A DNA stretch of 64,000 nucleotides from Holothuria scabra (Eukaryota; Echinodermata; Holothuroidea; Aspidochirotida; Holothuriidae): assembly GCA_037179385.1 (NCBI GenBank), contig CM074179.1, positions 3,720,001 through 3,784,000 of the forward strand, in the 5' to 3' direction. The translations under genes and the position numbers were made by a program. Under the pieces are notes generated by a model. It saw only the letters and a list, made by a program, of their open reading frames with translations. It searched no databases and was not told the DNA's origin. Below, in pieces: positions 36,925 to 48,045 of this stretch. How positions within the stretch are numbered: the first letter of the stretch is position 1; each line of letters begins with the position of its first letter.

Positions 36925-37221
36925 AGGCATATTTTCATCATCCCAAACAGTGCCAATTCTCCCAACCTTCTTAATTGTAGCCCCTCCGACATTTATCTAA
37001 AACTCATCTTAATCCAGACACAATCCTAGTTTATTGTTTCATGGCTTGTCCCAGTGGCCATACAAGTCCATAATGTGTAATCAAGACACTCTCAGTGCCC
37101 ATGCTGTGTATTTTAGCTATGATGCATTGTTTGAATGTGATGCCAGTCAAAGAGCTGTACCAATTGAGAGCTTTGATATATGTATACTGAAACTGTAGTT
37201 TGGGGTGACGAATGACTGCCT
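36925..37221. mobile_element. TTAA MITE family 1, copy 2
   Basis: Perfect TTAA on both sides (36921-36924, 37222-37225). The ends AGGCATATTTTCATCATCCC and, inverted, AGGCAGTCATTCGTCACCCC bound a 297-bp interior collinear with the copies at 45893, 47692 and 59645. No coding capacity. Confidence 0.88.
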
Positions 37222-38104
37222 TTAACTACCAATACCCAGATCCGGGTTCACAAATGATCACATTTTCCACCTACAAAAGCTAATTAGGTTGTTCGCCGTT
37301 CGTTGTATCAGTTGTATGTACCCAAATACACTATTCATACTTGTTTCGTGCACCACGTGACCATCTCATGTTTACTAATTCGTCCCTCAAAATGAGGAAT
37401 TTCTGTAAATGGAAACTGTACGAATGTTTGCAGACTGTATATTCAGATATTATACTGTTCAGAGGTGTGTATTTTGATTTTGAGAGAGCGCCATCTTTCG
37501 GCTACTACAGAGTGTGCTCCGCAGGCTATCTAATTCATGAATAGCTTTTTAATTTAAAGGTAGGGTGACATTTTCAGCGGAAAACTCAAACTTCTTGAAT
37601 TTTGAAGTTAAAGTGTACCTCAAGTCAACAAATTTAAAACTATAAGTCAATATAAAAGAGCATGAAAATGATGTATTCTACCAGTCCAACTCAAATATTC
37701 ATAGGAAATCCTTGAGTGGAGATATAAAATGCTGAAGTTTATTCACAATTGCTCCGTTGCGAAATCATTTGAGACTTTCTTGTTGTGCAACCCACATAAC
37801 CTGCTTTGTTTCCCTTTAAAATTAAAAGTGCTTTATGACATTGAACACTTCCTCTAACTTGCTTGCATAGCATGTTGCATAGGGAGGGCGTAATTCTTTA
37901 CCGGTACATTACCACATACGAGTGAGCGTGCTATCACACCTTGATGCAAGGCACAGGAACTTTGAGAAAAGTAAAGAAATACAAAGATTGTAATTTGAGT
38001 AGTACAACAACGACATCAAAAGTTATTGCTCAATATACCATTTTAAGTGAAGTGAATAAACTTCAAAATTTTATATCTCAGCTCAGAAATGTCCTATGAA
38101 TATA

Positions 38105-38336
38105 GGTTAGTTAAGAGTTTTACGGCCCAGTTCTTAATCTATTGGTTCAAGTCGAGCCGGCCCCTGCCCTTTTTCCAGTTGTGACTTACTGGCTTTTCTC
38201 TACTCCAGCGCCTAAGCGGAGCATCACGAACAACGGCAGTAGGTTCGTTTTTTAGAGTCTTTGGTATGACTCCACTTGGGAAGCGAACCTGGGCCTTTCT
38301 CGCTGATGCTCTTACCGTTAGCCCAAACACGCGGTG
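38105..38336 (-). repeat. tRNA-derived SINE, full length
   Basis: Minus strand. The head carries GTTTGGGCTAACGGTAAGAG (A box region) and AGGTTCGCTTCCC (B box). Then come AGTCATACCAAAGACTCTAA, AACCTACTGCCGTTGTTCGT, AGCCAGTAAGTCACAACTGG and GAACCAATAGATTAAGAACT, with a TTAACTAACC tail. Confidence 0.85.
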
Positions 38337-39171
38337 CCTATGTATGAAGAGAGGACTTGAACTGTTAGAATTCATTTGTCATGCGCTTCAGTATATATTT
38401 TTGAACTTTTTGACTTGAGGAACATTCAAGGAGTACGGTATCGTAAGATAAAATGTGTTGGAATTATATCAATATCATTCACGGTTCTTAAAATATATAC
38501 CTCTTCAAAGTTTGAATGTTTGAACTAATTCAGACTTCCCAAATAAAGCCCAGGACAAACTATTATGTTGGGTATATATGTCTTGGAAACGTTGGTTGCA
38601 AAAACAAGGGTTAACAGGCCTTATTTGGCCTGTTCCTCACTGAACATCATAAGATTTGCATATTTAGTTCATGTTTATTCATGATAAATAACCATGATAA
38701 ATAACCATGTGAAATGGTCATGTTTTGATGGATTTTGATGAGGATTGATGTTATTTCCTTCCACTTTTAGGGTTTTCACATCAAAAACAGAACTTAGTCG
38801 AGTTCATGTCACCAGACCTTTAAGACGTCATATGTAACCATAACAACAACTTGTATTCATATCTTTACGACTTGAAGCTGATTTTTCGGGGGAAGGGACT
38901 GATGGACATATTAGCCATACGACAACAACAATTGCTTGGACAACACTCAGGACCGCGAGACTGGCAAATGAAACTCGGTAGGAACCGGATATATCAGTAA
39001 TGGCACCTGCATGAGGAATGGAAGAAGAAAAATAAATCTTTCAAAAAATATAAACTAGCTCTTAATAAAAAGGGAACGTTTGAATTTAAAATATATCGTC
39101 AAAGCAGGCGAGTAGCCAAGGTATGGAAGGTGGTTGCGTTAGTAAAGTATTATTTGCCCCCCCCCCCCTGG

Positions 39172-39362
39172 AAACACTTTTACATTCTCAACACGTTTAG
39201 TAATTAAACACACATCCTTTACTGACTAGACAAATAGTGTTTAGGCATTAAATACATAATATTTAGGAATTAAAACTTTTGTTGCATGTTCGCAGACGAC
39301 GGGTCAAAAAATGCTTTAATATGCAAAAATGCTTTAATTTCTAAGCATGTTTTTGCAGGGTG
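39172..39362. mobile_element. MITE of the AAACACGTTTA motif family, diverged
   Basis: The left side reads AACACGTTTAGTAATTAAAC; the inverted right end reads ACACCCTGCAAAAACATGCT. Repeated AAACAC/GTGTTTAG and AATTAAA units in both orientations tie it to the 16840 and 28427 elements. Clear TA flanks are not preserved. Confidence 0.5.
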
Positions 39363-39439
39363 TGTCGTTTAGCTTGAAAAGGACACAGAAAACGAAGCAA
39401 AAATCTAACTTTGAGGCTGTCATTATGTCGTTATAACGG

Positions 39440-40045
39440 CAACCCACAGAATTTCAAACTCCAACTTTCTCACATTCCCCACATAATTTTAAAAGAAAGA
39501 TTTAAGGTCACATCAAGTTCTGATATATTGCAGCGGTACTTATTCCAAGCATCTCGGTGAAATTTGCAGTCAAGTCCTAAGTGTTGCTTTCAAGATATGA
39601 GCTGGTAAAGTTGTCATATTTTCAACAAAAAGTGAACTTGATGCAAGCACATATCATGACATCATAACCTCACACTAATGGACAATCTCTTGGTTTTCTT
39701 TACAGTTTACAGCCAAATTTCTTCACACAATCCCATGTAATCAGAACGTGATTACATAAGTGGCATTAAAACTTCAAAAATGATTACACATAGTGAGGTT
39801 ATATCCTTATTAACTTCGAGGTTAGCACAACAGTCTGAAAAAACAGCGAATCAAAGCATTCCTTGTCAATTTGAGGAAGTGACATGACTTCTCCTGCCTT
39901 CAAACTCAGTTTGCAACCAAAATCTTGTTATTTCATTTACTGATAACTCGAGAAACACCTTTCCGATTTGAATGGAAGTTTCACCACACGGTGCAGATTT
40001 AGTTCCTCTTTCACACAGGAAAGTTAAATTTTTGTTGAAAGTTCC
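39440..40045. repeat. Unclassified dispersed repeat (family X), uninterrupted copy
   Basis: It shares ordered blocks with 22388-23488 (CACATCAAGTTCTGATAT, GGTACTTATTCCAAGCAT, CATGACATCATAACCTCACA, GATTTGAATGGAAGTTTC). Its right part also matches, on the opposite strand, 52870-52950. Function and class unknown. Confidence 0.5.
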
Positions 40046-40054
40046 TACCCCTAA

Positions 40055-42126
40055 AGCCCCTGTCACACTATTCCTAGCAGGCTACACGGACTTGTTACGG
40101 GCAAGGATTTTGTTGCATGAAGGGAAATTTCTGAAGGCAAAGAATAAAGGTACGTTCACACTTGTCAGGCAACGGCAACGGCAACGGCAACGACAACGGC
40201 AACGGCAAAAATATCTCACACAATAGAAAGTGAAAGACTGTTCACACGAGCACGACAACGGCAATGCGACAATCCGGCAATCCGGTAAACATGTGATCGG
40301 CAAAATAATGGGGAGGAAGCAATATGAAAGTGGTGGGGGAACAATTTTGGACTATGCACCTCACCCCACCAATTTGACCAAAAAGTTCACCTTTGTGGAT
40401 AAATTTTTCGCCTTTTCTACGAGCAAGAACGTTTTTTTTAAACAAAAATTAAATGCCATATTTTATTTTTTCCAAAAGAAACTGGGCACTGAAAAAGGTT
40501 GACATACTCGTTTTTTGCCAGCCATGCTATAATAAACAACAATTCCAGAATATCTATGCCCTCTGCAACAGTGGTTCAGCTAGACTTCACAAAAGTATTT
40601 GGCCCAAGCTCTGTTCAGAATTGTATTGTCAAATTTGATTATTCTACTGGACCCATTTTCTCCTCATCCACTCTTTCTTCCTATTTGCTACGCTATTGAC
40701 ATTAAGAAAATCAGCTCCTCATCAATATCTGCCATGTTCGAAAATGGAACAAATTTTTCCGCTGCAAATTCCCGTCCGTACCATCCGGTAAAATTTTTAC
40801 CGTTGGTGGCAATAATTTTTGCCGTCATATGTGAACAACTACGCCGAATTGCAGTTGCCGTTACCGTTGCCGTTCCCGCTGCCCGGTATATGTGAACGCA
40901 CCTTTCGGTAAGATTTGCAATGGCGTTTGTGTGTTGGATGCGTGATGCCCGGGTGAATTTTACGCGTTCTCCATGTAAAATGCGTGCCGCAAAGAACTGT
41001 TAACTTAGTTACACGTACGGGCACTGCGGGTTACCTTCGTGCTAATTACGTATCACCAGGGAGGCGCTCATGCAATGCCGATTGTGGGCATTTGACGTGC
41101 GACTGTTTTATGTCAGTGGTAGTCGTAGAACGCCCTCAACTTGCCCGCATTAAGCCCCCAGATTACTAGCAGGTAGGCAGCAGCTTACCCGCAACATACC
41201 CCACTTTCCTCGTATACCTCGCTCCATACCCGAGGAGATGACGGGCTGCACTCAGGTTGGCAGGACCAACACCGTTCTGTACCCACAAAACGCACGTTCC
41301 ATGACCGCATCTGACACGCGCTGGCGTGAAATTGTCATACATCTACGACTAACTTTCTTTCTTCAATCGGATTAACTGCTTGCGACTTGCAGTCGCCACG
41401 GGCCTCCTGCTTGTGTTCTGAGGGAACTGTACGGGCAAACTCTTTCACCCGGAACAAGTTTTGAGTTTGCCGGAAAAGTTGCCGGCAATTATGGTCGGAT
41501 ACGGTTCTGTTCTATCTGTGGGGAGCTGCGGACGGCAAAATGTGTCACCCGCAAGTTGCGCGCAGTGCTTGCGCGGAGTAGTGTGGCACTGAAGTTGACT
41601 GAACGCAGCTCCCGGCAGATAGCACGGACGTAACCGTATCTCGCCCAGATCCTGCCTACTTCCCCGCCCAGGTGCTCAGTGAAGTGAGAGTTGCCTGCAG
41701 TCAAGTATACGGGGAAAGGGAGGGCAGGTTGAGGGCAAGTTACTGTTACCCTGATAGTAATGTCAGGCTTGCAGCGGTCACGTTGCTGACGTTCTGCGAC
41801 TACCTCTGCCATAAAAATATGACCGCAATCGGCACTTGTAAACCTCACGCAATGCAGGCAACTCCACTCGTGTGGCACTCAACTGACTAGCAGGTGACCC
41901 GCAGTGCCCGTAATTATCCCTGAGCTAACACGGGACTCTCATGAGTTCGGCAGACATGTCATCGATCGGAGAACACGCGGCTTCACGCATACTACACGCA
42001 GGTCCAATGGGATTTTCACCCACTAAAGTTTGGCCTGCCTGCAAAAATTTTCTTTCCAACAACTTGAACAAAATCCTAGCTCGTAACAAGCCCGTGTAGT
42101 CTTCCTGAAATAGTTTGACAGGGGCT
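40055..42126. mobile_element. ~2.07-kb foldback-type element with ~1-kb inverted arms
   Basis: The left end AGCCCCTGTCACACTATTCC and the inverted right end AGCCCCTGTCAAACTATTTC begin about 90 bp of TIR (both continue ACACGG/GCTTGTTACG, then GGATTTTGTT). Matching blocks continue inward: ACGGGCACTGCGGGTTACC at about 41018 pairs with the inverted block near 41893. GTAGTCGTAGAACG near 41118 and GCCGATTGTGGG near 41077 also have inverted partners at 41760-41840. The arms therefore run almost to a centre near 41.3-41.5 kb. A second MITE (40146-40905) lies in the left arm. ORFs on both strands here are by-products. No transposase is seen. It lies 52 bp from the transporter stop codon. Confidence 0.8.
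40146..40905. mobile_element. ~760-bp MITE nested in the foldback element
   Basis: The ends AAAGGTACGTTCACACTTGT and, inverted, AAAGGTGCGTTCACATATAC are each followed by tandem hexamers: GGCAACGGCAACGGCAACGG on the left and inverted GGGAACGGCAACGGTAACGG on the right. The hexamer array is part of the terminal structure. Its absence from the matching right arm of the host shows it inserted after the foldback element formed. Confidence 0.75.
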
Positions 42127-42178
42127 ACATTCGTTTCGAAACAATTTGGCAACAACAGCCGGTCAAGAAATTCCTTGT

Positions 42179-45100
42179 TTAAGCCGCTGACACACTGTTC
42201 AGGACAGGACATCCTGTTAGATGAAGCACGATATCATAATTAATATTTACATACAAGTCTTGTTTGTAATTTGACTGGTTGGAATGCTGGAAGAAATAAT
42301 TACCTGTGACCATACCTCCAGCCATCGTCATGATTCCACCGAACACGTAAAAGCAATATAAAACAGTTTTGAAATTATAGCCACAAACACAATAAGGTAA
42401 CCAACTGGATATAACGCAGCCTTGCATGGACAGACCAAATCCGCTGAGAAATGCAACCACAGCCAAAACAGGAAACGAATTGTAAAATAAACTGATGACG
42501 TATGATGACGAAACAAAGAAAATTGGTATTAAAAAGCCAATAGTCATATTCATTTTGTCCCTACAAAATAATGCAACGCAAAACAAGCGTCCCACCAGAC
42601 CGGCTATTCCGCCTACTGTTGATAACCAAACGGCTGTTTTAGAGTTTAATCCAAGGTATTCTCCATATGGCACAAGAAAGATGGACCAACTAGTAAAACT
42701 GATGTCGTATAGCATTGATAAAAATGTCAGGAACAAAAGCTCAGGGTGGTTTTTCGCAACAACGCTACAAGTTCTCGCACATGCGCACGCCATCATTTTT
42801 TCCTTAATTTTTTCTGTCCTTTCACGTTTTGTTATATCTTTGGAAGAAGCAAAATTCTGGAAAAGCTTGGACTTTTCGGAATAGTCTTCAGTATCAGTCG
42901 TTTCATCCAGGCTCACTGATCTTTTACATTCGTCTTCGTGGTTACGCATGTGTATTCCCTGTGTACTAAAATAACATTTCTGATTTTTCTGAGGTAATTC
43001 CAAGTCCATTATTTTTATATCTTCTTTACTGTCTGTCTTACCAGAAGGAGTGAAAACACCAGACAACATCAGAGTCCATGAAAGTATACCAAAGACGCCC
43101 ATCGCTATCTGTTCTCCATATACTCGTTGCAAGAACTCTAAGAGTGCCGGCATAAATGTAATGCCGACATATGAGAATAAAAGAGTCACAGAGTAGGCTG
43201 TAGGGTATGACCACTCGAAGGCTTCTTTTATAGAGATCAAGGTGATGACGTCAACGAGTCCAAACCCCACACCTGAAATGGAACAATGTGAAACCTGATA
43301 GAAAAATTAAAAATATTTATCATACTTCTGTAATTATGATACTTATAGAGTGCTTCATGATAGAACTCAGAGAGAAAGCAACAAAAATCCAAAAGGAAAC
43401 AATTTAAAATTAGAAGAAAGACCAAAGTTATAAAGAACAAAAAGCAAACATAATTTAAAACAATTAATGATGATGTTTTTTTTAAATGATTAAGATTAGA
43501 TGAGGAACGTTGAACCAGCAACAAGTAAACTGCATGTTCAAACCTCCGGGGGAGCCACGGTAAAAGACCTGCCACCATAAAGCTTACTTGATATTTAACT
43601 GCTTGGAAGATCAGTACACGATACATTCTAAGCATAACTGATGAAAATAACTCAATTAAAAGACTTCTTTGCCTCTATTTTATCCAAGGAAAGGGAATTG
43701 GTACGTGGGTTGGTGGTCATGACATCAGAGAGTTTTCTCAACTGAAACTCAACTTTTCAGGAGGGGGCGGATAAGTTAAGAAAGGAGTGGAAGATTTGCT
43801 GTCTTTTTTATTGGGTCGAACACATGTTTTCTCGTGAAATGAACTTGGTTAGAAGTAGGCATACAGTCGTTTTATCTTTCATTTTTAAAATTAAACCCTG
43901 GCAGAAGTTTAATTTAATATGAACTATTATAGTAACTACTGTATACTTAGTAAACTTTACGTAATATTAATGTGGACAATGTAAAACTTAATCATGCTCA
44001 ACCGTAGGAGTTCGATGATCTCTGCATTACTTCTTTGTAGTTTTGCGTTATTTTGAAAGGCCCTTTGTTCAATTTGCAAACAATGTGTAAGTATAGGAAA
44101 TGTAATGACCGTTGACTTTACCTGAGAGAGAAAGGCATGTGAACAGTAACCACAACTCTCTCGACGTTAGGAAAGCTCTTCCCATGAATCCGAGACCAGC
44201 CAGGAAACCACCTATGGTAGCAACTATTCGTGGATGTAGTCTCTTGTCGAAGACGCCAGCCAGGGGGGCTGAAATAGAAACTGTTGTTTACCAGTTTGTA
44301 TCGAACGGAATAAACTCAGTACAGACTAGTTCGGTAACAATTTTGTGGGGCTATGCACATGCGTACATCTTGCAAACAACTCCCTAACCTCCATGACGTC
44401 TTTTAACATTTGGGTCTATTTGAACATTTAGACGAATCATTGTTACCAAACCATCCATAACTCATCGAGGGATCTGAATTGTAAGTTTTGTGTATTGGAC
44501 TGTATCATTCTTAATTTCCTAGGATTGAGATCCCTATTTTCGTTCGGTTAGGCTAGGCACTGAGATTTGTGCTGAGTGCTGCATGCAGCTACTGTACGAA
44601 AACAACGAAACACACATTATGTACTGAGCTGAGTTTGTTTAACCCGCGTTGTGCTCCATTATTTCATTATGATTTACGAACTACCAAATTCGCTAGTTTA
44701 GAATTTTATTGGCTATATTTATAGGGCTGATGACACATGATGATTTGAAGGCAATAATAACAGTTTTTTCGTGTCATAAGGTGTGTCGATACTCCGTGCT
44801 TTGCATTGCTTGTAAAAATCTTATATAACACACGACCTAAAATGGCCGAGAATCTTCTATGGGATTCCTCGATCGGATTCTCACAGGTATCATGCTTAGC
44901 TAAGGACCCAGGTGCTCCAAAGTTCGTCACACACTGCGCGCTCATAAATGACGTCAGCACACCAAATTATTGTGCTTCATAGAAATCCTACGCTTGGGAT
45001 TGATTACTCTGTTGAGCATATTCACTGTACGGACAAGGACAGCGCTTAATGTTTACGTGCTCTATTTTTGTGTGAAGCAGAACATAAGCCGTGTTCCCAT

Positions 45101-47200
45101 TTGATCCAGGGAGGTGGATCTTGATCTACCGAGGTGGATCAACATCAGTTACCTTGATCGAGATCCGCGTTCCCATTTGAGTGAGCGCGGTAGATCAAAC
45201 GTGTTTTATGAACACATTGCGCAAGCGCGAAAAGGTCACCAATGTTTACAAGTCGTATTGATGTATTACAAAAACATACATGAGTGTAACCGGAGATCCA
45301 GGGTCACTTGATCTACCGATGTGTTCTCCATTACAAACTTTGATCCAGCGCGGTGGATCTGATCTACCCCGAACGGTCGATCAAAATCGGTGGATCTTGA
45401 TCTTGAGTGAGTGTTGTTGATCTGCGTTCCCATTAGTGTTTGATCCACCTCGGTAGATCAAGATCCACCTCCCTGGATCAAATGGGAACACGGCTATAGA
45501 GCAATTATAGCCGAGTGTCCTTCATTTACTTTGTTTCACGGGAGCGCTATACGGGGGTGAGAACCACGTACATCAACTCCTACAAATCAGGCATATGCCT
45601 AATAAAGAAAGCAAACCAAACAAGGAACCTTTTCCTCGTCGTTATATTCCCAAATTTGTAGTTTCTAGGGTTAATTTTATTAACCAAAATTAATCCGGGA
45701 AATGCAGTTTATTCTTGAATTAACTCTTTAGAACCACCGTAGTATGCCAAACATTGTTGTAGTTTTAATAACGGACATGTACCTCAAGAGCCAAATTAAT
45801 AGTCTAGAACAAACTTGATGTCTGATATGTTAAAGAGGAACATATTCTTAGCTGGTGAAAGTTTCAATCGTTTCCCATCTTCGGTTCTTTAAAGGCCCGA
45901 TTCTCTCGCCCCAAACAGTACCAATTTCCCTAACCTTCTTACTTAAGCCCCTGCCACAATTGTCTGAAATTCATACCCATCCAGACACTATCTCAGTTCA
46001 TTGCTTCAGGGTGAATGTGAAAAGGCAAATAAAAAACTCTCAGTACAATTCATGCTGTGTTAATATAAGCTTTGGTACTTTGCATTATTTAAATTAGTTG
46101 TCAATCAAAGAGCTGGGTCAATTGGCAATTTCGGTAAACCCCTCCAATAATTGTAGTTTGGGATGAGATGATTGGTTCTTTTAAAATCGAAACTTGAAGC
46201 AGGCAGGTGTGATGTCATGGATTTAAATTGTCACGAGCTTTTTTTTTTATTCATTTTTCATCCTATTATTTTGTCCTTGGATTGATGCCCTAGGTTCAGG
46301 AAGCACTTCTGGCATCAATGTAACAGAGCTTGTAGTTGCATATAAAATTGGTGGTTAATAATAAAGAAAAACAAAACATCGGCTAACAAAATGAACACAG
46401 GACATCGCGCCTACTAGGCTTGCTTCAAGCCCATTCAGTGGACAAGAGTTGTCACATTCAATTGCTAATATCCGAAAAACCAAACAAAGGAATTGAATAA
46501 AAAATTCAACCGAATGTTTGAAATATTCACCCTCTTAAACATTTCAAGGAAAAGGGGTTCTGGACTGTACTTTTAATATGAAACATTTTATCTCAGTTAT
46601 TTTCTCGAGTTTGGTTATTCGTTTGTACATGGTGCACATCGACCACTGATCATCTGAAAAAAGGGGAAAAAGCTTCCTCGCCTACATCACGTCTTTCAAA
46701 ATTCAAGTTTTGAGAAGTATGTCGAATCACCCTATTCTCGTCATAAGACGGGTTCTAAGGTGTAAACTGCATACTTGGAGTAAAACTTAATATTTACATC
46801 TAAAATAACATTGAACACGTCTTTTGGTTACAGGCATATATAAGTTGCACGAAAATAAATGAACGTAGCTCCTTTTACACTGAGTTTGGTTTGGGTACCC
46901 TTCGTGTTGTCAAAGATTCCATTCGACGTGGATTAAAAAGTCACATATATTTGCTGTAAAATTTGCCCCTCAGAGCATGTGCAGCTGTGAATCCGATCAT
47001 TCTGAAAAATACACCTTACCAATTAGAAAGTCTATACTGCTTTGGAGAGAAAACGCGAACCCGATGACGTAATGCTTCGCCTGGAATGTAAGAACCGTCT
47101 CTTCCATTATGACGCCATACGCTTTGAGAGATCCAACAAGTATGAATTTATAGAGACATCTGGCAATCACTGCCTGGCATTGCTGCCACGTTAATTTCAT
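42179..47200 (-). CDS. SLC16/monocarboxylate-transporter-like MFS gene, three exons, truncated last membrane segment
   Basis: Exons 47200-47020, 44268-44122 and 43272-42179 join in frame (GT-AG; G|CC then G|GT splits) to a 473-residue product. Membrane segments are visible at about 14-33 (FILVGSLKAYGVIMEE), 44-65, 74-93, 98-120 (SLSGVGFGLVDV) and two more before residue 190. A charged cytoplasmic loop of about 110 residues follows, then segments 7-11, including VGRLFCVALFCRDK, the GRxxxGxxxD-type loop of this family. SLC16 proteins move monocarboxylates, thyroid hormone, aromatic amino acids or creatine across the plasma membrane; the substrate here cannot be told. The usual DGGWGW-like motif of segment 1 is absent. 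Segment 12 starts (NYDIVLHLTGC) but is cut after about ten residues. The frame ends PVLNSVSAA and a stop within 42179-42208, a stretch resembling the end of the adjacent foldback transposon. It could be a functional shortened form, a recent pseudogene, or have an unseen alternative 3' exon. Intron 1 carries two MITEs. Confidence 0.85.
42181..42208. mobile_element. Solo TIR-like sequence at the transporter stop codon
   Basis: AAGCCGCTGACACACTGTTC and the next 8 bases match the left end of the foldback element (from 40054) at about 21 of 28 positions, in the same orientation. On the minus strand it encodes the final residues and helps form the stop codon of the transporter frame. Confidence 0.45.
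45088..45495. mobile_element. 408-bp MITE with AGCCGTGTTCCC ends, in transporter intron 1
   Basis: The ends AGCCGTGTTCCCATTTGATC are exactly mirrored at the right, with ATA on both sides (45085-45087 and 45496-45498). The TIRs are about 55 bp. The motif GGTGGATCTTGATCTACCG and shorter GATCTACC/GGTAGATC pieces recur through the whole element in both orientations. Short ORFs inside are by-products. Confidence 0.85.
45893..46180. mobile_element. TTAA MITE family 1, copy 3, in transporter intron 1
   Basis: TTAA at 45889-45892 and 46181-46184. The ends AGGCCCGATTCTCTCGCCCC and, inverted, AGAACCAATCATCTCATCCC bound 288 bp. Interior collinear with copies at 36925 and 59645 (CTCAGTACAATTCATGCTGT, AAAGAGCTGGGTCAATTG). 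Confidence 0.85.
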
Positions 47201-47369
47201 GGCTGACAGTAGTAAGATCTATGCTTGAATAGGTAAAAAGAGAAGAAATCATTGCAGCAGAATAATGATATCCATACGAAGATAGTAATATTGTGCAAAA
47301 GGGTCTCATTGGGTTACGTCCAAATAGGTTACCCCTTAATTAACCACATGCATGCACAGTCAACAGCTA

Positions 47370-48045
47370 AAGCATCCGACTTAAAAGCCAGAGTGTCTGA
47401 ACTTTGACTCCTTGCCGGGCAAGGGCCATACCAAAGATCTCAAAAATGGAACATAATCATTGTCAGTTCGGGAGATAATCTCTTTCGGGGGGAAATCGAT
47501 TTTTTACAGATTCAGGGGATCAAATTGTCATCGATGACGCAATCTTCAAATATCTCCCATGATGCATGAGGAATTCGGAAGCATCGAAAACTGGAACTGC
47601 CATTGTTCTTCGCGGTCAGCATAGAAACTGGAGTAGGGAAAACAAGTCAGTGACTCATTTAGAAAAAGAGGTTGTGTCTGGACCAACTTAAAGGCAGTCA
47701 TTCGTCACCCCAAACTACAGTCTCAGTATGCGTACATCAAAACTCTCAATTGGTACAGCTCTTTGACTGGCATCACATTCAAACAATGCATCATAGCTAA
47801 AATACACAGCATGGGCACTGAGAGTGTCTTGATTACATTATGGACTTGTATGCCCACTGAGACAAGCCATGAAGCAATAAACTAGGATTCATGTCTGGAT
47901 AAAGATGAGTTGTAGATAAATGTGGGAGGGGCTAGAAGTAAGTAGGTTGGGAGAATTGGAACTGTTTGGGATGATGAAAATATGCCTCTAAACCAATTGG
48001 TTAGAAACTCGGCCATAAAATACCATCTAAATTAACGAACCTAAG
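47370..48045 (+). repeat. tRNA-SINE interrupted at least once, probably twice
   Basis: A decayed head and early body (AAAGCATCCGACTTAAAAGC, GGGCCATACCAAAGATCTCA) lie at 47380-47465. Later body pieces (GAGTAGGGAAAACAAGTCAG, GTGACTCATTTAGAAAAAGA) lie at 47625-47691. The 3' part (AACCAATTGGTTAGAAACTC, GGCCATAAAATACCATCTAA) resumes at 47992, after a TTAA MITE. About 130 bp between the first two pieces is not SINE and is probably a second insertion. Confidence 0.7.
47692..47987. mobile_element. TTAA MITE family 1, copy 4, inserted in a SINE
   Basis: TTAA at 47688-47691 and CTAA at 47988-47991 flank a 296-bp element whose ends are AGGCAGTCATTCGTCACCCC and, inverted, AGGCATATTTTCATCATCCC. It is the inverse orientation of the 36925 copy. 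It splits the SINE motif GGACCAACTT/AACCAATTGG. Confidence 0.88.

Noticed and set aside
40165..40206. Repeated CGGCAA units considered as a CRISPR-like array
   Set aside because: Units are contiguous hexamers without spacers, in animal DNA, and mirrored at the other end of a MITE.
42495..42884. 129-residue plus-strand ORF
   Set aside because: Antisense shadow of the transporter's last exon.
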